Shown: one piece after another, positions 8,551 to 18,467 of the stretch | How positions within the stretch are numbered: position 1 is the stretch's first letter | Layout: each line of letters starts with the position of its first letter | Assembly: GCA_009392215.1 (NCBI GenBank) | Contig: VFGZ01000030.1 | Span: 24,038-88,037 of the forward strand | From: SAR202 cluster bacterium | GTDB taxonomy: Bacteria; Chloroflexota; Dehalococcoidia; Lucifugimonadales; Lucifugimonadaceae | Direction of reading: 5' to 3' | Length of the DNA: 64,000 nucleotides | The notes under the pieces: generated by a model | What the model was told of the DNA's origin: nothing | The model's database searches: none | Seen by the model: the letters and a program-made list of their open reading frames with translations, nothing else | Program-made: the position numbers and the translations under genes

Positions 8551-9648
8551 CTATCTGAACTTCCCTCGACCGGCGACTTCGATCACATCTTCAAGGATTC
8601 CATTTCGAACGCAAAAATAGTGATCATGGATGTTGATTGTTGTGCCTGCGTGACTGGGAAGCAGGTGTACAACATCGCCATGTTTTAGTTTTTGGGCGGA
8701 TCCTGTTAAAGAAAGTGTGCCGTGTTCTTCGGAGAGTTTTGTAAATTCGGCTCCGTCGAGACCCATGACACGGGGTGGTCCGTAATCATTTGCAATAGAT
8801 TTAAGCCCTACATCAAGTATTGCTCGATCAGGTACGGGTCTGCTGATTACCTGGGTCATAATCGTTAGTGCGGGCCGGAAAGATAATTTTTGGTCAACGT
8901 ATTGACCGTCCATGAAGATATAGCTGCCGGCCTGTACTTCGGATACTTCGGGTACTTTACAGGTGATGTCGTGGGTGCTCGTACCTCCCGCGCTAACTGT
9001 TTCTATAGGTAGCCCTGCCGCGTTAACCTCAGATACTGCGTGTTGCAGCTTTTCCAGTGCTTCAAGCGTTTCGGGAATACGTTCATCGCCAAAGCCAAAT
9101 ACGTGGCCTTCGTACCCGTTCAAGCCTGCGAAGTGCAGGGCGGGTAACTTGTCAACGATCTTCGCTAGTGTGGTTGTCGGTTCTCCAGGTTCGACTCCGC
9201 AACGGTTTATTCTAATGTTGACATCTACGAGGACCCCAATTTCTGATTGTGCGGAAACGGCAGCTTCAGATATCTCACGTGCGTTTTCGGCGTTATCCAC
9301 CACTACTTTAATCGACGCATGACGCGCTAGTGCTGCCAGGCGATTGATTTTGGAAACGCTGACTATCTCGCTGGTGATAAGTATGTCGTTGACTCCGCCT
9401 TCTACCAGCACTTCCGCTTCTCCGACTTTTGCACAACATACGCCAATGGCACCAGCTTCGATCTGCTTCAGCGCCCAGTAAGGGCTTTTTGTTGTCTTGG
9501 TATGCGGACGCATTGATGATCCACCTGATGCAACGACCTGTTGCATGTCGCGGATGTTGGCTTCAGCTGCATCTAGATCTACGATCATTGCAGGGGTATC
9601 GATTAATTCCACAGGGGTGCCTGGTGCAGGTAAGAATTCAACAGTCAT
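8551..9648 (-). CDS. D-threonine aldolase-like PLP enzyme (alanine racemase fold)
   Basis: A 365-residue fold-type III PLP enzyme related to low-specificity D-threonine aldolase and D-serine dehydratase. The N-terminal barrel carries the PLP-lysine segment RPHTKTTKSP (Lys near residue 51). The C-terminal beta domain contains the metal-binding PSHAGTTINIHD block with the paired His/Cys-type ligands (HDHYFC) typical of this group. Such enzymes cleave D-beta-hydroxy amino acids to glycine plus aldehyde, or deaminate D-serine. It starts at ATG 9648 and lies upstream of hyuA on the same strand with 77 bases between them. D-amino acid use beside hydantoinases is sensible because D-hydantoins give D-amino acids, but this link is inferred. 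Confidence 0.85.
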   Translation of the reverse strand: MTVEFLPAPGTPVELIDTPAMIVDLDAAEANIRDMQQVVASGGSSMRPHTKTTKSPYWALKQIEAGAIGVCCAKVGEAEVLVEGGVNDILITSEIVSVSKINRLAALARHASIKVVVDNAENAREISEAAVSAQSEIGVLVDVNIRINRCGVEPGEPTTTLAKIVDKLPALHFAGLNGYEGHVFGFGDERIPETLEALEKLQHAVSEVNAAGLPIETVSAGGTSTHDITCKVPEVSEVQAGSYIFMDGQYVDQKLSFRPALTIMTQVISRPVPDRAILDVGLKSIANDYGPPRVMGLDGAEFTKLSEEHGTLSLTGSAQKLKHGDVVHLLPSHAGTTINIHDHYFCVRNGILEDVIEVAGRGKFR

Positions 9649-9745
9649 TGGATTTATAGATGTTTCACTTGGGATTGATTCACGTAATTTGCGATTGTGA
9701 AGTTTAGCTCAGACTACGCACTGATCAGTGATAATTAGGACTTAA

Positions 9746-10594
9746 TCAGAGTGGGCTTTGCCGTTTTCGTAAAATCTGTCCGAAGAAAGCGTTCAGCAAA
9801 GTTACAAATTCTTTCGGTTTTTCATTGTGCATTCCATGCCCTACATCGTCCCACTTTACGTATCTACCATTCTCGAGAAGTTCATCTGCTCGGCTGGCCT
9901 CAACGTCTCTTAGCGCTCCCCCTTTATCGGGGTTTGCCTGCATCAAAAGGGTGGGGGCTTTTATGGCCTGGAGCACTTCGTCGGGGTTCCATTTTTCATG
10001 GATTTGACCGCTGATTGCGGCATCCCATACCCCGGGGTCTGCCCTGTTAACGGCTTGTGCTCTGGTAAATATTGCTTCGTCGGAAGACTCGGGGTCGATC
10101 TTGCGCAATTCAACTGCTGTTCCGCGTTCATCTAGGTTTTGTTTTCTTATATCAAGCACGGCCTGGAATATTGGGGCGAAGTTCGATTCATCAAACCATT
10201 CACTAATATAAAGTGGCGGGTCTTCCAGCGCAGCTGCTATTACCATCTCTGGCTTTCTGGCACAGAGTTCAGCCGCTGTGATACCACCCAATGAGTGTCC
10301 GACCACGTATACAGGTTGCTTGATGACTTCCTGTATGAATTCAATCACTTCTAATTGATAATCAATAAATGCGTACTTGTTTGGAACCCAACCCGAGTCG
10401 CCATGGCCACGGAGATCGATAGCGTGGACGTGCCATGTATCAGCGAACTGATCTATGACCGATTCCCAATTCACCCATCTGCCTCCCAATCCATGGAGGA
10501 GAATCATTGGAGGACCGTTTTGTTGACCCTCAGCGTAGTTTAACTTGATGGTCTTGCATGAGAATTGTTTTTCTAAATATTTTTTCGTCACCAT
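9746..10594 (-). CDS. alpha/beta hydrolase (first of a tandem pair)
   Basis: An alpha/beta-fold hydrolase of about 282 residues. The oxyanion region is LLHGLGGRWVNW, the nucleophile elbow is VGHSLGG, and the late DVGHGMHNEKP supplies the His. I start it at the ATG at 10594. The longer frame (GTG at 10636) would overlap the upstream gene by 29 bases and adds a polar, unconserved tail. The next gene upstream on the same strand encodes another hydrolase of the same class. Esterase, dehalogenase-type or C-C hydrolase activity are all possible; no specific substrate is recognisable. Confidence 0.82.
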   Translation of the reverse strand: MVTKKYLEKQFSCKTIKLNYAEGQQNGPPMILLHGLGGRWVNWESVIDQFADTWHVHAIDLRGHGDSGWVPNKYAFIDYQLEVIEFIQEVIKQPVYVVGHSLGGITAAELCARKPEMVIAAALEDPPLYISEWFDESNFAPIFQAVLDIRKQNLDERGTAVELRKIDPESSDEAIFTRAQAVNRADPGVWDAAISGQIHEKWNPDEVLQAIKAPTLLMQANPDKGGALRDVEASRADELLENGRYVKWDDVGHGMHNEKPKEFVTLLNAFFGQILRKRQSPL

Positions 10595-10607
10595 TTTGTT
10601 TTCACTA

Positions 10608-11435
10608 TTATTCGTCCCAGAATCGTCGAACTGCACGGATGAAATCGTGGTTACGGGCGATATGGGGAGAATGACCGACTTTGGGCCAGTAGAGAACTCG
10701 TGAGTTTGGTATCAGTCCGGCGATACGTGCAGTTTCTTTTTCTGAGAGGATTCCACCTTCAAGCACGGATCCGTTTATGATCAGGGTCGAGGATTTTATG
10801 TTGCGGAAAATTTCGTCGAAGGTTTCCGTTTCTTCTGACGAACTAACCGGGGCCTCCTCTAATCCGGGATCCATCTGAAACCACATATGAGCAATGCGTT
10901 TGATGCTGTCTTCAGAAACTCCAGGGTACTGTTTTGAAACCGCAAGAGATAGATCTTCAGGTCTGCGTGCGTTCCGGATCTGTTTTGCTCTAAGGCTACG
11001 CTGATGAGGAGGTCGTTTCGCTGCCTGTTTGCGTACTTCGGAATAGACTCCGGAATAGGGTTCCACTAAGACTACCTTGGATATCAGTTCGGGACATTGG
11101 GCGGATACTGCACTCGCTACCCATCCTCCGAGTGAATGACCGATAATCATTATCGGTTTTGAAGTGATTATTTTGATTGCCGATATCACATCATCCGCCC
11201 ATGTCTGGCGAACGGAATTCTGGCCATAACGCCCGGATCTGCCCATCCCTCTTAAATCCAGAGCAAACAGGTGAAAGGACCTCGAAAGTTTATCGGTTAC
11301 ACGGCCCCAGGTTTGCGAGTTTGACCCGTATCCATGTAAAAGCAGTATTGGCGGTGCATTTGGTGTCGGCGTAGCCCATTCAGACAGATTTAGTGCGATT
11401 TTGCCTGTGTGGATATACCGTTCGGTGAGTTTCAT
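10608..11435 (-). CDS. alpha/beta hydrolase (second of a tandem pair)
   Basis: A 275-residue alpha/beta hydrolase. It has the LLHGYGSNSQTW oxyanion strand, DLRGMGRSG, the IGHSLGG nucleophile elbow, an acid strand near LIINGSVLEGG and a catalytic His in KVGHSPHIARN. It shares architecture with the next gene downstream but is clearly divergent, so the pair is either an old duplication or two independently recruited enzymes. It starts at ATG 11435 and lies 15 bases downstream of sucD, so it may be co-transcribed with sucCD. Substrate not predictable from the sequence. Confidence 0.82.
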   Translation of the reverse strand: MKLTERYIHTGKIALNLSEWATPTPNAPPILLLHGYGSNSQTWGRVTDKLSRSFHLFALDLRGMGRSGRYGQNSVRQTWADDVISAIKIITSKPIMIIGHSLGGWVASAVSAQCPELISKVVLVEPYSGVYSEVRKQAAKRPPHQRSLRAKQIRNARRPEDLSLAVSKQYPGVSEDSIKRIAHMWFQMDPGLEEAPVSSSEETETFDEIFRNIKSSTLIINGSVLEGGILSEKETARIAGLIPNSRVLYWPKVGHSPHIARNHDFIRAVRRFWDE

Positions 11436-11450
11436 GCGGCAAAGCTCGAA

Positions 11451-12323
11451 CTAGCCAAGTACTTCCTTCATTTTTGCACCGATTAATGCAGGCGATTCAG
11501 CGATATGTACTCCGGCCTCCGCGAGTGTTTTGATCTTTTCAGAAGCCATAGCTGCCTTGCCGGTGATAATGGCTCCCGCGTGCCCCATACGCTTTCCAGC
11601 TGGAGCTGATTGGCCAGCAATCGCAGCTACGACAGGTTTATTTATGTGTTTTTTGATGTAATCGGCAGCCAGTTGTTCGCGCGTGCCTCCAATTTCACCT
11701 ATCAAAACGATAGCTTCGGTTTCCTTATCAGCTTCAAATAGTTCAAGAACATCAGTGAATGTTGTTCCGTGCACAGGGTCTCCACCGATCCCGACGCATG
11801 TGGATTGACCCATTCCATGTTGGACCAACTGTGCAATTGCTTCGTAGGTAAGAGTTCCAGACCGCGAGACGACACCTACATTACCGGGTTTTACGATATT
11901 GCTGGGGATGATGCCTACTTTGGCTTTATATCCAGGACTCAATACGCCCGGGCAGTTTGATCCGATTAATCGCGTTGGTTTATCTTTGATGTAGGCCATG
12001 ACCTTCACCATGTCGATTACCGGGACACCTTCTGTGATGCAGACAACAAGTTCCAGCCCTGCATCGACCTGTTCAATTATCGCATCCATAGCAAACGGTG
12101 CGGGGACAAATATGATTCCGGTGTTTGCCCCCGTTTGGTCTACTGCATCCGCTACTTGTGAAAAGAATGGGACATTGTTTTCGAACTTTTGTCCATTGCG
12201 GCCAGGGTGCACTGCCGCAACCATGTTTGTGCCATATGCAAGGGTTCTACTTGCTTGAAAACTTCCATCTCGGCCGAGGCCCTGAACAAGTAAACGGGTT
12301 TCCGAATCAACAAGAATTGCCAT
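11451..12323 (-). CDS. sucD: succinate-CoA ligase alpha subunit
   Basis: The alpha subunit of succinyl-CoA synthetase (290 residues, normal length). It makes ATP or GTP from succinyl-CoA in the TCA cycle. The CoA-binding Rossmann region is in the first 100 residues ([24 protein letters not shown]). The phosphorylated active-site His is in the MGHAGAII segment near residue 246. The [11 protein letters not shown] and [14 protein letters not shown] blocks are conserved. The start ATG overlaps the sucC stop in a TAATG junction, so the two subunits are translationally coupled and made at equal ratio. Confidence 0.97.
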   Translation of the reverse strand: MAILVDSETRLLVQGLGRDGSFQASRTLAYGTNMVAAVHPGRNGQKFENNVPFFSQVADAVDQTGANTGIIFVPAPFAMDAIIEQVDAGLELVVCITEGVPVIDMVKVMAYIKDKPTRLIGSNCPGVLSPGYKAKVGIIPSNIVKPGNVGVVSRSGTLTYEAIAQLVQHGMGQSTCVGIGGDPVHGTTFTDVLELFEADKETEAIVLIGEIGGTREQLAADYIKKHINKPVVAAIAGQSAPAGKRMGHAGAIITGKAAMASEKIKTLAEAGVHIAESPALIGAKMKEVLG

Positions 12324-13501
12324 TAGTTTGAACGCTCAAGTTCTAATAGCTTTTGTTGTAATACATCAGCCGCGCCTGCAAGATCTGTTACAACCGTGAT
12401 ATCAAGGTCGGAGTCGGTGAGTATCTCGATCCCCTCTTTTGCGTTTGTCCCACGCATGGATACAACTAATGGCATTTTGGCGGCTGTTTCTGCTGCTGCT
12501 GCTACGATACCTGCTGCGACGACATCTGAACGGGCTATACCCGCAAATAAATTCACCAAGACTATTTCGACATCAGTGTCATCTACTATGATTTTAAACG
12601 CTTCCTCGATGCGCTCCTGATTGGCTGATCCTCCTATGTCAAGAAAGTTCGCCGGATCGGCCCCGGCGTTCTTAGTTATATCCATAGTAGCCATAGCGAG
12701 CCCCGCGCCATTGACCATGCAGCCAACACGTCCCCCGCTGAGTTTCACATATGCGAGATCGGATTTATAAGCACGTTGTTCCAGAGGGTCCAATTGATTC
12801 GGATCAATTAAATTTGCTAGCTCTGGGTGACGGAACAATGCATCATCTTCGAGGTTGATCTTAGCGTCCAAGGCTACGATCGCGTTATCCTTCGTTACTA
12901 CGAGGGGGTTTACTTCAACAAGTGAACAATCATTTTCAATGAATACCTTGTACAGGTCTATTATTAGTTTCGTAGTTGCTCTTATCGATTCTGATGGAAC
13001 CTCTAAAGCGATGGCTAAATCTCTGGCGTGATATGGGGAAAGTCCAATTAAGGGATCAGCGATTACTCGGAAGATTTTCTCTGGGGTTGTGGCTGCGACT
13101 TCCTCGATATCCATGCCACCTTCGCTGCTGGCCATCACGACTGGAGCACCTAAATCTCCGTCTATTACGATTGATAGGTAAAGCTCATCTTTGATATCGA
13201 GTGTCTCGGCAATCATCACCTTCTCAATTGGCACTCCAGTGGGTCCTGTTTGATTGGTAACGAGATGGGTGCCGATCAACTCCTCTGTGAGTTGGCCTGC
13301 CTCTTTAGATGACTCAACAAGTTTTACTCCGCCAGCTTTCCCTCGTCCTCCAGCGTGTACTTGTGCTTTAACTACAACGCGTCCACCGATTCGATCTGCA
13401 ATTTCTATTGCTTCTTCGGCTGTCGAGGCTACTCCAGAATTTGGGGTAGGCACACCAAATTTTTCGAAGATTTCTTTTGCTTGATACTCGTGTATATTCA
13501 C
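12323..13501 (-). CDS. sucC: succinate-CoA ligase (ADP-forming type) beta subunit
   Basis: The beta subunit of succinyl-CoA synthetase (392 residues). An N-terminal ATP-grasp domain ([36 protein letters not shown]) binds nucleotide. The C-terminal flavodoxin-like domain holds the [15 protein letters not shown] segment near residues 260-275. The gene begins the sucC-sucD operon at ATG 13501. The 227 bases upstream are AT-rich and should hold its promoter, though no clear -35/-10 pair stands out. The short inverted repeat at 13669-13688 lies between it and the uxuA-like gene. Confidence 0.97.
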   Translation of the reverse strand: MNIHEYQAKEIFEKFGVPTPNSGVASTAEEAIEIADRIGGRVVVKAQVHAGGRGKAGGVKLVESSKEAGQLTEELIGTHLVTNQTGPTGVPIEKVMIAETLDIKDELYLSIVIDGDLGAPVVMASSEGGMDIEEVAATTPEKIFRVIADPLIGLSPYHARDLAIALEVPSESIRATTKLIIDLYKVFIENDCSLVEVNPLVVTKDNAIVALDAKINLEDDALFRHPELANLIDPNQLDPLEQRAYKSDLAYVKLSGGRVGCMVNGAGLAMATMDITKNAGADPANFLDIGGSANQERIEEAFKIIVDDTDVEIVLVNLFAGIARSDVVAAGIVAAAAETAAKMPLVVSMRGTNAKEGIEILTDSDLDITVVTDLAGAADVLQQKLLELERSN

Positions 13502-13668
13502 GAATGGGTGTTCACTTATTCAAGTCCAATTCGATTGAGCGTGCCTTACAAAATAACTGATCTCAAATGTTTTATTGATGCAAGTTATAAATTATCGTAC
13601 CGAGGGTTAGGTGAAGTGTCCACGACTCTTTGTACAGTGCATCTATACATTGTGTAATTATTGGATCT

Positions 13669-13688
13669 GATCGTTAGTTGTAACGATC
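13669..13688. repeat. 8-bp inverted repeat between uxuA-like gene and sucC
   Basis: GATCGTTA and TAACGATC are perfect inverted arms around a 4-base centre (GTTG). The element lies 41 bases downstream of the uxuA-like stop and 168 bases upstream of the sucC start. It has no clear T-run in the direction of the genes, so it could be a weak transcript end or a regulator site. Function not established. Confidence 0.4.
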
Positions 13689-13728
13689 TAAGATGATTTT
13701 GTTTGTTCTGATATTTTCTTGAAGTTAA

Positions 13729-14709
13729 TTAATCATTCAATGCATCAATCGATTGTAAAACGGCCCTGATATATCCGTAGCAGTAGGCGAACGCAACGGT
13801 GGCTGCATTTTCTCCTGCTACCGCTGGGGCGTGATCTGGCATCAACATGCCTTTGTAACCCACTTCTTTATAGGTTCTGGCTGCCTTCAGCATATCTACG
13901 TCGCCTTCATCAGGGAAAGTCTCTTCAAATTCGAGTTTTTTGCCTGAGATATTTCGGAAATGCACATTGAAAATTTTATCTCTTTTGCCGAACCACCTTA
14001 TTACATCGAATATTTCTGTAGATGGATCATCTAGCATCTCTGAAACGGTTCCCTGGCAGAAATTAAGGCCATGAATAGAACTTTCATGCATTTGCACGAA
14101 CTTTTTCATCCCGTCGACTGTTCCTAAAACCCTGCTCACTCCACGGTAACCATCAGGGGTGTAGGGGTCATGCGGGTGACATGCAAGCTTTACTTTATAT
14201 TCTTCTGCTACGGGTACGATGCGTTCGAGGAAATAATCTATGCGTTCCCAGTATTCGTCCGCCGAAACTTCTCCCCATACACCAGGCGGTTCATTTTGAT
14301 CGATTTCATTCCAGTGAAAACTGGAGCGTAGTGAACCGCCCCGACCGTATTTTGGTTCGGTTCTGGTAATACCGATGATGAACAAACGGTACTTGACGGC
14401 GGGAATCCCCGATTGACCACAGGCCCGGATAATGTCTTGGCATATTTCGATCTCTCGGTCACGGTCAGGTGATATACCTAAGGTGATATTCGGAGATTGG
14501 TTATCTTCTGGCTTGGTGCCAATGGGCAGAGCGATCATGTCGACGGCAATGCCATAGGATTCGACCTTTTGGCGGTATTTGCTAAGTACATCGGTAGTCC
14601 ATGTATCTGCACTGCCCGGGGGGAATCCGTTGATATGGTTGACACCCAATTGTGCAAGTAATTTGTAGTCGTTATCACTGTGGATTGGATATTGGGTTCC
14701 GACAAACAT
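13729..14709 (-). CDS. mannonate dehydratase family protein (UxuA-like)
   Basis: A 326-residue TIM-barrel protein of the UxuA mannonate dehydratase family, which dehydrates D-mannonate to 2-keto-3-deoxy-D-gluconate. Metal-binding and catalytic signatures are present: LACHPHDPYTP, NFCQGTVSEM with the metal-type Cys, VHFRNISG and LMPDHAPAV. It is shorter than the E. coli enzyme (about 394), mainly in surface segments. It starts at ATG 14709. A perfect palindrome at 14780-14801 sits about 70 bases upstream and is a possible operator. It fits the window's theme of sugar-acid breakdown, with two mechanistically different enolase-superfamily dehydratase-like genes further on. Confidence 0.85.
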   Translation of the reverse strand: MFVGTQYPIHSDNDYKLLAQLGVNHINGFPPGSADTWTTDVLSKYRQKVESYGIAVDMIALPIGTKPEDNQSPNITLGISPDRDREIEICQDIIRACGQSGIPAVKYRLFIIGITRTEPKYGRGGSLRSSFHWNEIDQNEPPGVWGEVSADEYWERIDYFLERIVPVAEEYKVKLACHPHDPYTPDGYRGVSRVLGTVDGMKKFVQMHESSIHGLNFCQGTVSEMLDDPSTEIFDVIRWFGKRDKIFNVHFRNISGKKLEFEETFPDEGDVDMLKAARTYKEVGYKGMLMPDHAPAVAGENAATVAFAYCYGYIRAVLQSIDALND

Positions 14710-14779
14710 TTGCCTGTGCCTGATTGAGATATTTAGTTCACAGATGGTTGTTGTGAGGTAGAAGCTAGATGACCATCAG

Positions 14780-14801
14780 CCACTATTCATCTGAATAGTG
14801 G
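14780..14801. promoter_or_regulatory. 10-bp perfect inverted repeat, possible operator or stem-loop
   Basis: CCACTATTCA and TGAATAGTGG flank a 2-base centre. The 22-base near-palindrome lies between the tRNA-Ser 3' end and the uxuA-like start, 71 bases from the latter. It has the size and symmetry of a dimeric repressor site. As RNA it could also end the tRNA transcript, but no T-run follows on that strand. Confidence 0.5.
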
Positions 14802-14810
14802 GTAAAAATA

Positions 14811-14900
14811 TGGCGGAGGGGACAGGATTCGAACCTGCGATGCCCTTGCGGACATACTTGTTTTCAAGACAAGCGCATTCAACCACTCTGCCACCCCTCC
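14811..14900 (-). tRNA. tRNA-Ser (anticodon UGA)
   Basis: A 90-base class II tRNA read on the minus strand. The 5' acceptor arm GGAGGGG pairs perfectly with CCCCTCC, followed by discriminator G and an encoded CCA. The anticodon stem CTTGT/ACAAG holds a loop with TGA, which reads UCA serine codons. The variable arm is long (TATGTCCGCAAGGGCAT region), and the T-loop GGTTCGAATCC is standard. It is not tRNA-Sec, because the anticodon is not UCA. A short palindrome (14911-14923) and an AT-rich TATATT lie just upstream and may form part of its promoter. Confidence 0.97.
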
Positions 14901-15096
14901 GCTGACGCTACGACCTCAGGTCGCGCACCAAATATAAGTCTAATTGTAAATTCTGGTAATCCGAAACAGTTAAATTGTGATTTCTAGTAGCCGACAATAA
15001 CGTTCAAGTTGATAATCTTCATATCGAATGTTATTTGATCTGTTCTGATGTGGTTATACATGTATTTTCTCTGGTTTGAATTGTTGGAGAGTGATC

Positions 15097-15318
15097 ATGA
15101 AACAGGTTCTTGAGTGGTCAGGAATGTGGATTGTTGCTTTGGGTTTTGTGGTTGCAGGCTTGGGATTGGTGGTGTTGATAGTGACTGAAAATACGTTCTT
15201 TTATGGTTTTGGATGGGCGGTAGTGTTGATTGGTATAGGGGTTCTTTTCTGGTCAGTGCTGCGTGATCGATTACGAGCTCGGAAGACAGAAGATCTTGAT
15301 GACGTTGGATTTAATTAA
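15097..15318 (+). CDS. small two-helix membrane protein, function unknown
   Basis: A 73-residue protein with two hydrophobic helices (about residues 8-30 and 36-54), followed by a basic stretch (RDRLRARK) and an acidic tail. I use the ATG at 15097, preceded by GGAG nine bases upstream, rather than the in-frame upstream start at 15076. The positive-inside rule places the C-terminus in the cytoplasm. It lies alone between tRNA-Ser and the convergent polA end. I do not recognise a family. Confidence 0.65.
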   Translation: MKQVLEWSGMWIVALGFVVAGLGLVVLIVTENTFFYGFGWAVVLIGIGVLFWSVLRDRLRARKTEDLDDVGFN

Positions 15319-15353
15319 CTACGGTTTGTTGCCTGTCGTATTTTGATCTGGAC

Positions 15354-18236
15354 CTAGTCAACTGAGTCCATGTCACCCCAGGTTGGTCCAGTTTTCGCTT
15401 CTACCAGCAGTGGGACGGTTAAATCCATGGCTTCTGGCATCATGGTTGTCACCATCATTTGCATTTCCATCAGTTCTCCAGGGGCGATTTCAAATATTAG
15501 TTCGTCATGAACCTGGATGGACATTTTTGACTGCATTTGTTGCGTTTTCATTTCGTTTGAAATATTAATCATGGCAAGCTTAATAACGTCTGCCGCCGTT
15601 CCCTGTATTGGCATGTTTACGGATACTCGTTCAGCAGCTGCTCGGTGACCTGGATGGCCAGCGTTGATATCTGGCAGGTACCGTCGCCGACCGGTGACGG
15701 TCTGCGCGAAACCAGTGTCGCGAGCAAATTGTTTAGCTTGCTCTATGTGGTTGCGAATTCCTGGGTATTTGCCGAAGTAAAGATCGATGAATTCCTGTCC
15801 CTGCTTCCTAGTCAGATCTGTTTGACGAGCTACTCCGATCGGTCCAAGTCCGTAGATCACCCCAAAGTTTAGAATCTTAGCTATTCGGCGTTGATCGGCG
15901 CTTACATCCTGCACTCCGTACATTGCGCGTGCAGTGGAAGCGTGGATATCTTCACCGTTTCCAAATGCTTCTAGGAGACCAGGATCCTGTGATAGGTGTG
16001 CGAGGATCCTTAATTCGATCTGGGAGTAGTCTGCTGCCAGAAATTGCCATCCGTTTTCGAAATCGGTAACAAATGCCTTTCGAACTTTTCTGCCAAGTTC
16101 TGTGCGTACAGGGATGTTTTGTACGTTAGGATCATTGCTTGAAAGTCGTCCGGTGGCTGAGCCGACCTGGTTGAAACTGGTGTGAACCCGTTGGGTATTG
16201 GGATTTGCCAACAGCGGTAGGGCATCAACATATGTAGATTTCAGCTTTGTCAATTCACGGAACTTTAGTACTGCATCGGCGATTTGGTAAATCCTATCGT
16301 CAAGTCCTCGGCTTTCCTGAATTTTCTCTAAAGCATTAGCATCCATAGACCAGCCGGTCTTGGTTTTCCGAGTTTTTGGTGCCCCTAGTTCATCAATCAG
16401 CAGATTGGCTACTTGTTGGTTTGAAGCAAGATTAAGTTCGCGACCTCCGACGACGCTGGTTGCCGCCTGTTTGATTAGCTCTATTTCAGTCCCGAGTTGT
16501 TCCGACATATCCGCAAGCGCGGCTTTGTCGATGATCATGCCATTGCGTTGCATCTCGATGATGATTGGAAGTAACGGGATTTCGATTTCTTTATTTACGT
16601 AATCGGCTTGATGATCGGGTATCTCCTGCTTGAGATATTCATACAGACGCCATGTAAAGTCAGCGTCCGATGCTGCGTACGGGCCTGCTTGTTCGATTGG
16701 CACTTCCGCCATTGTGATTTGTTTTTTTCCAACTCCTATAAGTGTCTTAATCTCAGTCATATTCTGACCGAAAAGTTGGAAAGCAAGTTGCTTCAGACCA
16801 ATGGAGCGATATCCGCACAGCGCTGCAGCTATCATGGTGTCAAAGGTTAAGGCTTTTACATCAATACCTGCGGTGCTTAACACCATCAAGTCAAAATTGG
16901 CATTGTGTGCGATTTTACCAACGGATTTATTTTCGAATATTGGGCGTAGTAGTGTAAGTCCATCAGAGAATGAGACCTGTGTGCCTTCAGTGTGTCCAAG
17001 AGGAACGTACCAGGCATGCCCTGTTTTTATAGCGAACGAAAGACCTACCAGATCAGATGTCATTGAGTTAAGGCCGGTTGTTTCTGTGTCGAATGCAAAC
17101 TCACCATTTTTGTGAAGTTGGTCAATCATTGACTGGAAAGTGGGCGTATCCGTGACGATCTCATACTCACCGAGTGGTTTCGGCGGGTCAGGCGGTGTCA
17201 GTGCCTCGACTGATACTGGTGGTGAGATATCATCGATCATTTCCAACTGGCTGGAAGTGCCAATCGGAGAAGTTTCTGCAATATTGCTATTGTCAGCTTT
17301 CATTTCGTTTAAGTGATCCGATTCGAATCGTGGCATTCGATTGGCAACTAGACGTAGCTCGTAATTCATTAGAACCTTGATTACTGCCTCCCGATCAAAT
17401 TGACCGAATTCAGATTTTTCAGCGTCGAAATCAATTGGGACATCACGAACAATGGTTGTTAGAACCAGAGCCTCGGCTGCAGTTTCACGGTGCTCGTCAA
17501 GTAAGTTCATAGCGCGCTTTGCGCCACGAAGTCCTTCGATCCGTTCGATTTCACTTAGGTTGCTGAATAAAGAAGGGAAATGCCCTAATTTCGCTAGTAC
17601 GGTTCGGGCAGATTTCTTCCCCACTCCTGGAACACCGGGAATATTGTCTGAAGAATCCCCTTCGAGGGCTTTGATTTCGGCGATGTATTCAGGTCCCAGC
17701 CCATCATATCTTTCAGCTACTCCCGCAGGGTCGTACGTTCGCATTTCGCCAAAGCCGGTGTACATGAGTAACGAGGTTTTTTCGTCGACAAGCTGTAACT
17801 GGTCAGCGTCACCAGTTAGGATCAGGGTTTTCATGCCTTTTTCGCTTGCCTGTTTTGAAAGTGTCCCGATCAGGTCGTCCGCTTCAAATCCATCGTATTC
17901 ATAGACTGGGATACCCATTGGTGCGAGGATCTCTTTAACAATTGGAATCTGCTCATGGAGAGCGGGATCGACCTCTTGTCTTTGGGCTTTGTATGCCGGA
18001 AACAGGTCCTTGCGGAATGTTGGAGCTTTTGTATCGAATGTAACCGCTATATGTGTCGGATTTTGCTCACGTATGGTCTTTAACAGCATTGTCATGAAAC
18101 CACTAGCACCGGTGGTATTTTGCCCGGAAGAGGTGATTAGATGATCTCGCATAGCGAACCACGCCCTGAAAACAATCGCGTGACCATCGATTAGTAAAAA
18201 TAACTGGTCATCGGTTATTGCTTTAGGAGTTGCCAT
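15354..18236 (-). CDS. polA: DNA polymerase I
   Basis: A three-domain DNA polymerase I of about 960 residues. The N-terminal 5'-3' exonuclease starts at FLLIDGHAIVFRAW and includes the GFEADDLIGTL and GDSSDNIPGVPG blocks. The 3'-5' exonuclease domain looks active: FAFDTETTG (ExoI), the NFDLMV region (ExoII) and YAASDADF (ExoIII) are all intact. The polymerase domain has motif A DYSQIELRIL, the O-helix RRIAKILNFGVIYG with Phe at the position that discriminates against dideoxynucleotides, and motif C VHDELIFE. It repairs and processes Okazaki fragments. I prefer ATG 18236; an in-frame ATG at 18287 would add 17 residues with no clear ribosome site for either. Confidence 0.96.
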   Translation of the reverse strand: MATPKAITDDQLFLLIDGHAIVFRAWFAMRDHLITSSGQNTTGASGFMTMLLKTIREQNPTHIAVTFDTKAPTFRKDLFPAYKAQRQEVDPALHEQIPIVKEILAPMGIPVYEYDGFEADDLIGTLSKQASEKGMKTLILTGDADQLQLVDEKTSLLMYTGFGEMRTYDPAGVAERYDGLGPEYIAEIKALEGDSSDNIPGVPGVGKKSARTVLAKLGHFPSLFSNLSEIERIEGLRGAKRAMNLLDEHRETAAEALVLTTIVRDVPIDFDAEKSEFGQFDREAVIKVLMNYELRLVANRMPRFESDHLNEMKADNSNIAETSPIGTSSQLEMIDDISPPVSVEALTPPDPPKPLGEYEIVTDTPTFQSMIDQLHKNGEFAFDTETTGLNSMTSDLVGLSFAIKTGHAWYVPLGHTEGTQVSFSDGLTLLRPIFENKSVGKIAHNANFDLMVLSTAGIDVKALTFDTMIAAALCGYRSIGLKQLAFQLFGQNMTEIKTLIGVGKKQITMAEVPIEQAGPYAASDADFTWRLYEYLKQEIPDHQADYVNKEIEIPLLPIIIEMQRNGMIIDKAALADMSEQLGTEIELIKQAATSVVGGRELNLASNQQVANLLIDELGAPKTRKTKTGWSMDANALEKIQESRGLDDRIYQIADAVLKFRELTKLKSTYVDALPLLANPNTQRVHTSFNQVGSATGRLSSNDPNVQNIPVRTELGRKVRKAFVTDFENGWQFLAADYSQIELRILAHLSQDPGLLEAFGNGEDIHASTARAMYGVQDVSADQRRIAKILNFGVIYGLGPIGVARQTDLTRKQGQEFIDLYFGKYPGIRNHIEQAKQFARDTGFAQTVTGRRRYLPDINAGHPGHRAAAERVSVNMPIQGTAADVIKLAMINISNEMKTQQMQSKMSIQVHDELIFEIAPGELMEMQMMVTTMMPEAMDLTVPLLVEAKTGPTWGDMDSVD

Positions 18237-18467
18237 ATCTAGGTGATGGGAAGCCTTTAGTCCCGGTGGATTTACTGCCAGAGTCATTCAACTGTATGAG
18301 GTGGAAGTTTATCGCTTGAAGAGTTAGTTGTTCTGATTGTTTACACATTATTAGCAGATATCTTGTTTGTATAACTAATATGATTAGGTCTTGAAGTGAA
18401 TATTGATTACAAATAATTACTGCGCAGGAACAGATTTTATTGGCCCAATTGTTTTTGAGGATGCTTG

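Noticed and set aside
14811..14900. tRNA-Sec candidate
   Set aside because: The anticodon is UGA (serine), not UCA, and the acceptor stem is 7 bp, so this is a normal tRNA-Ser.
17452..17904. 150-residue plus-strand frame inside polA
   Set aside because: It lies in the 5'-3' exonuclease region of polA with a Ser/Arg-rich shadow composition.
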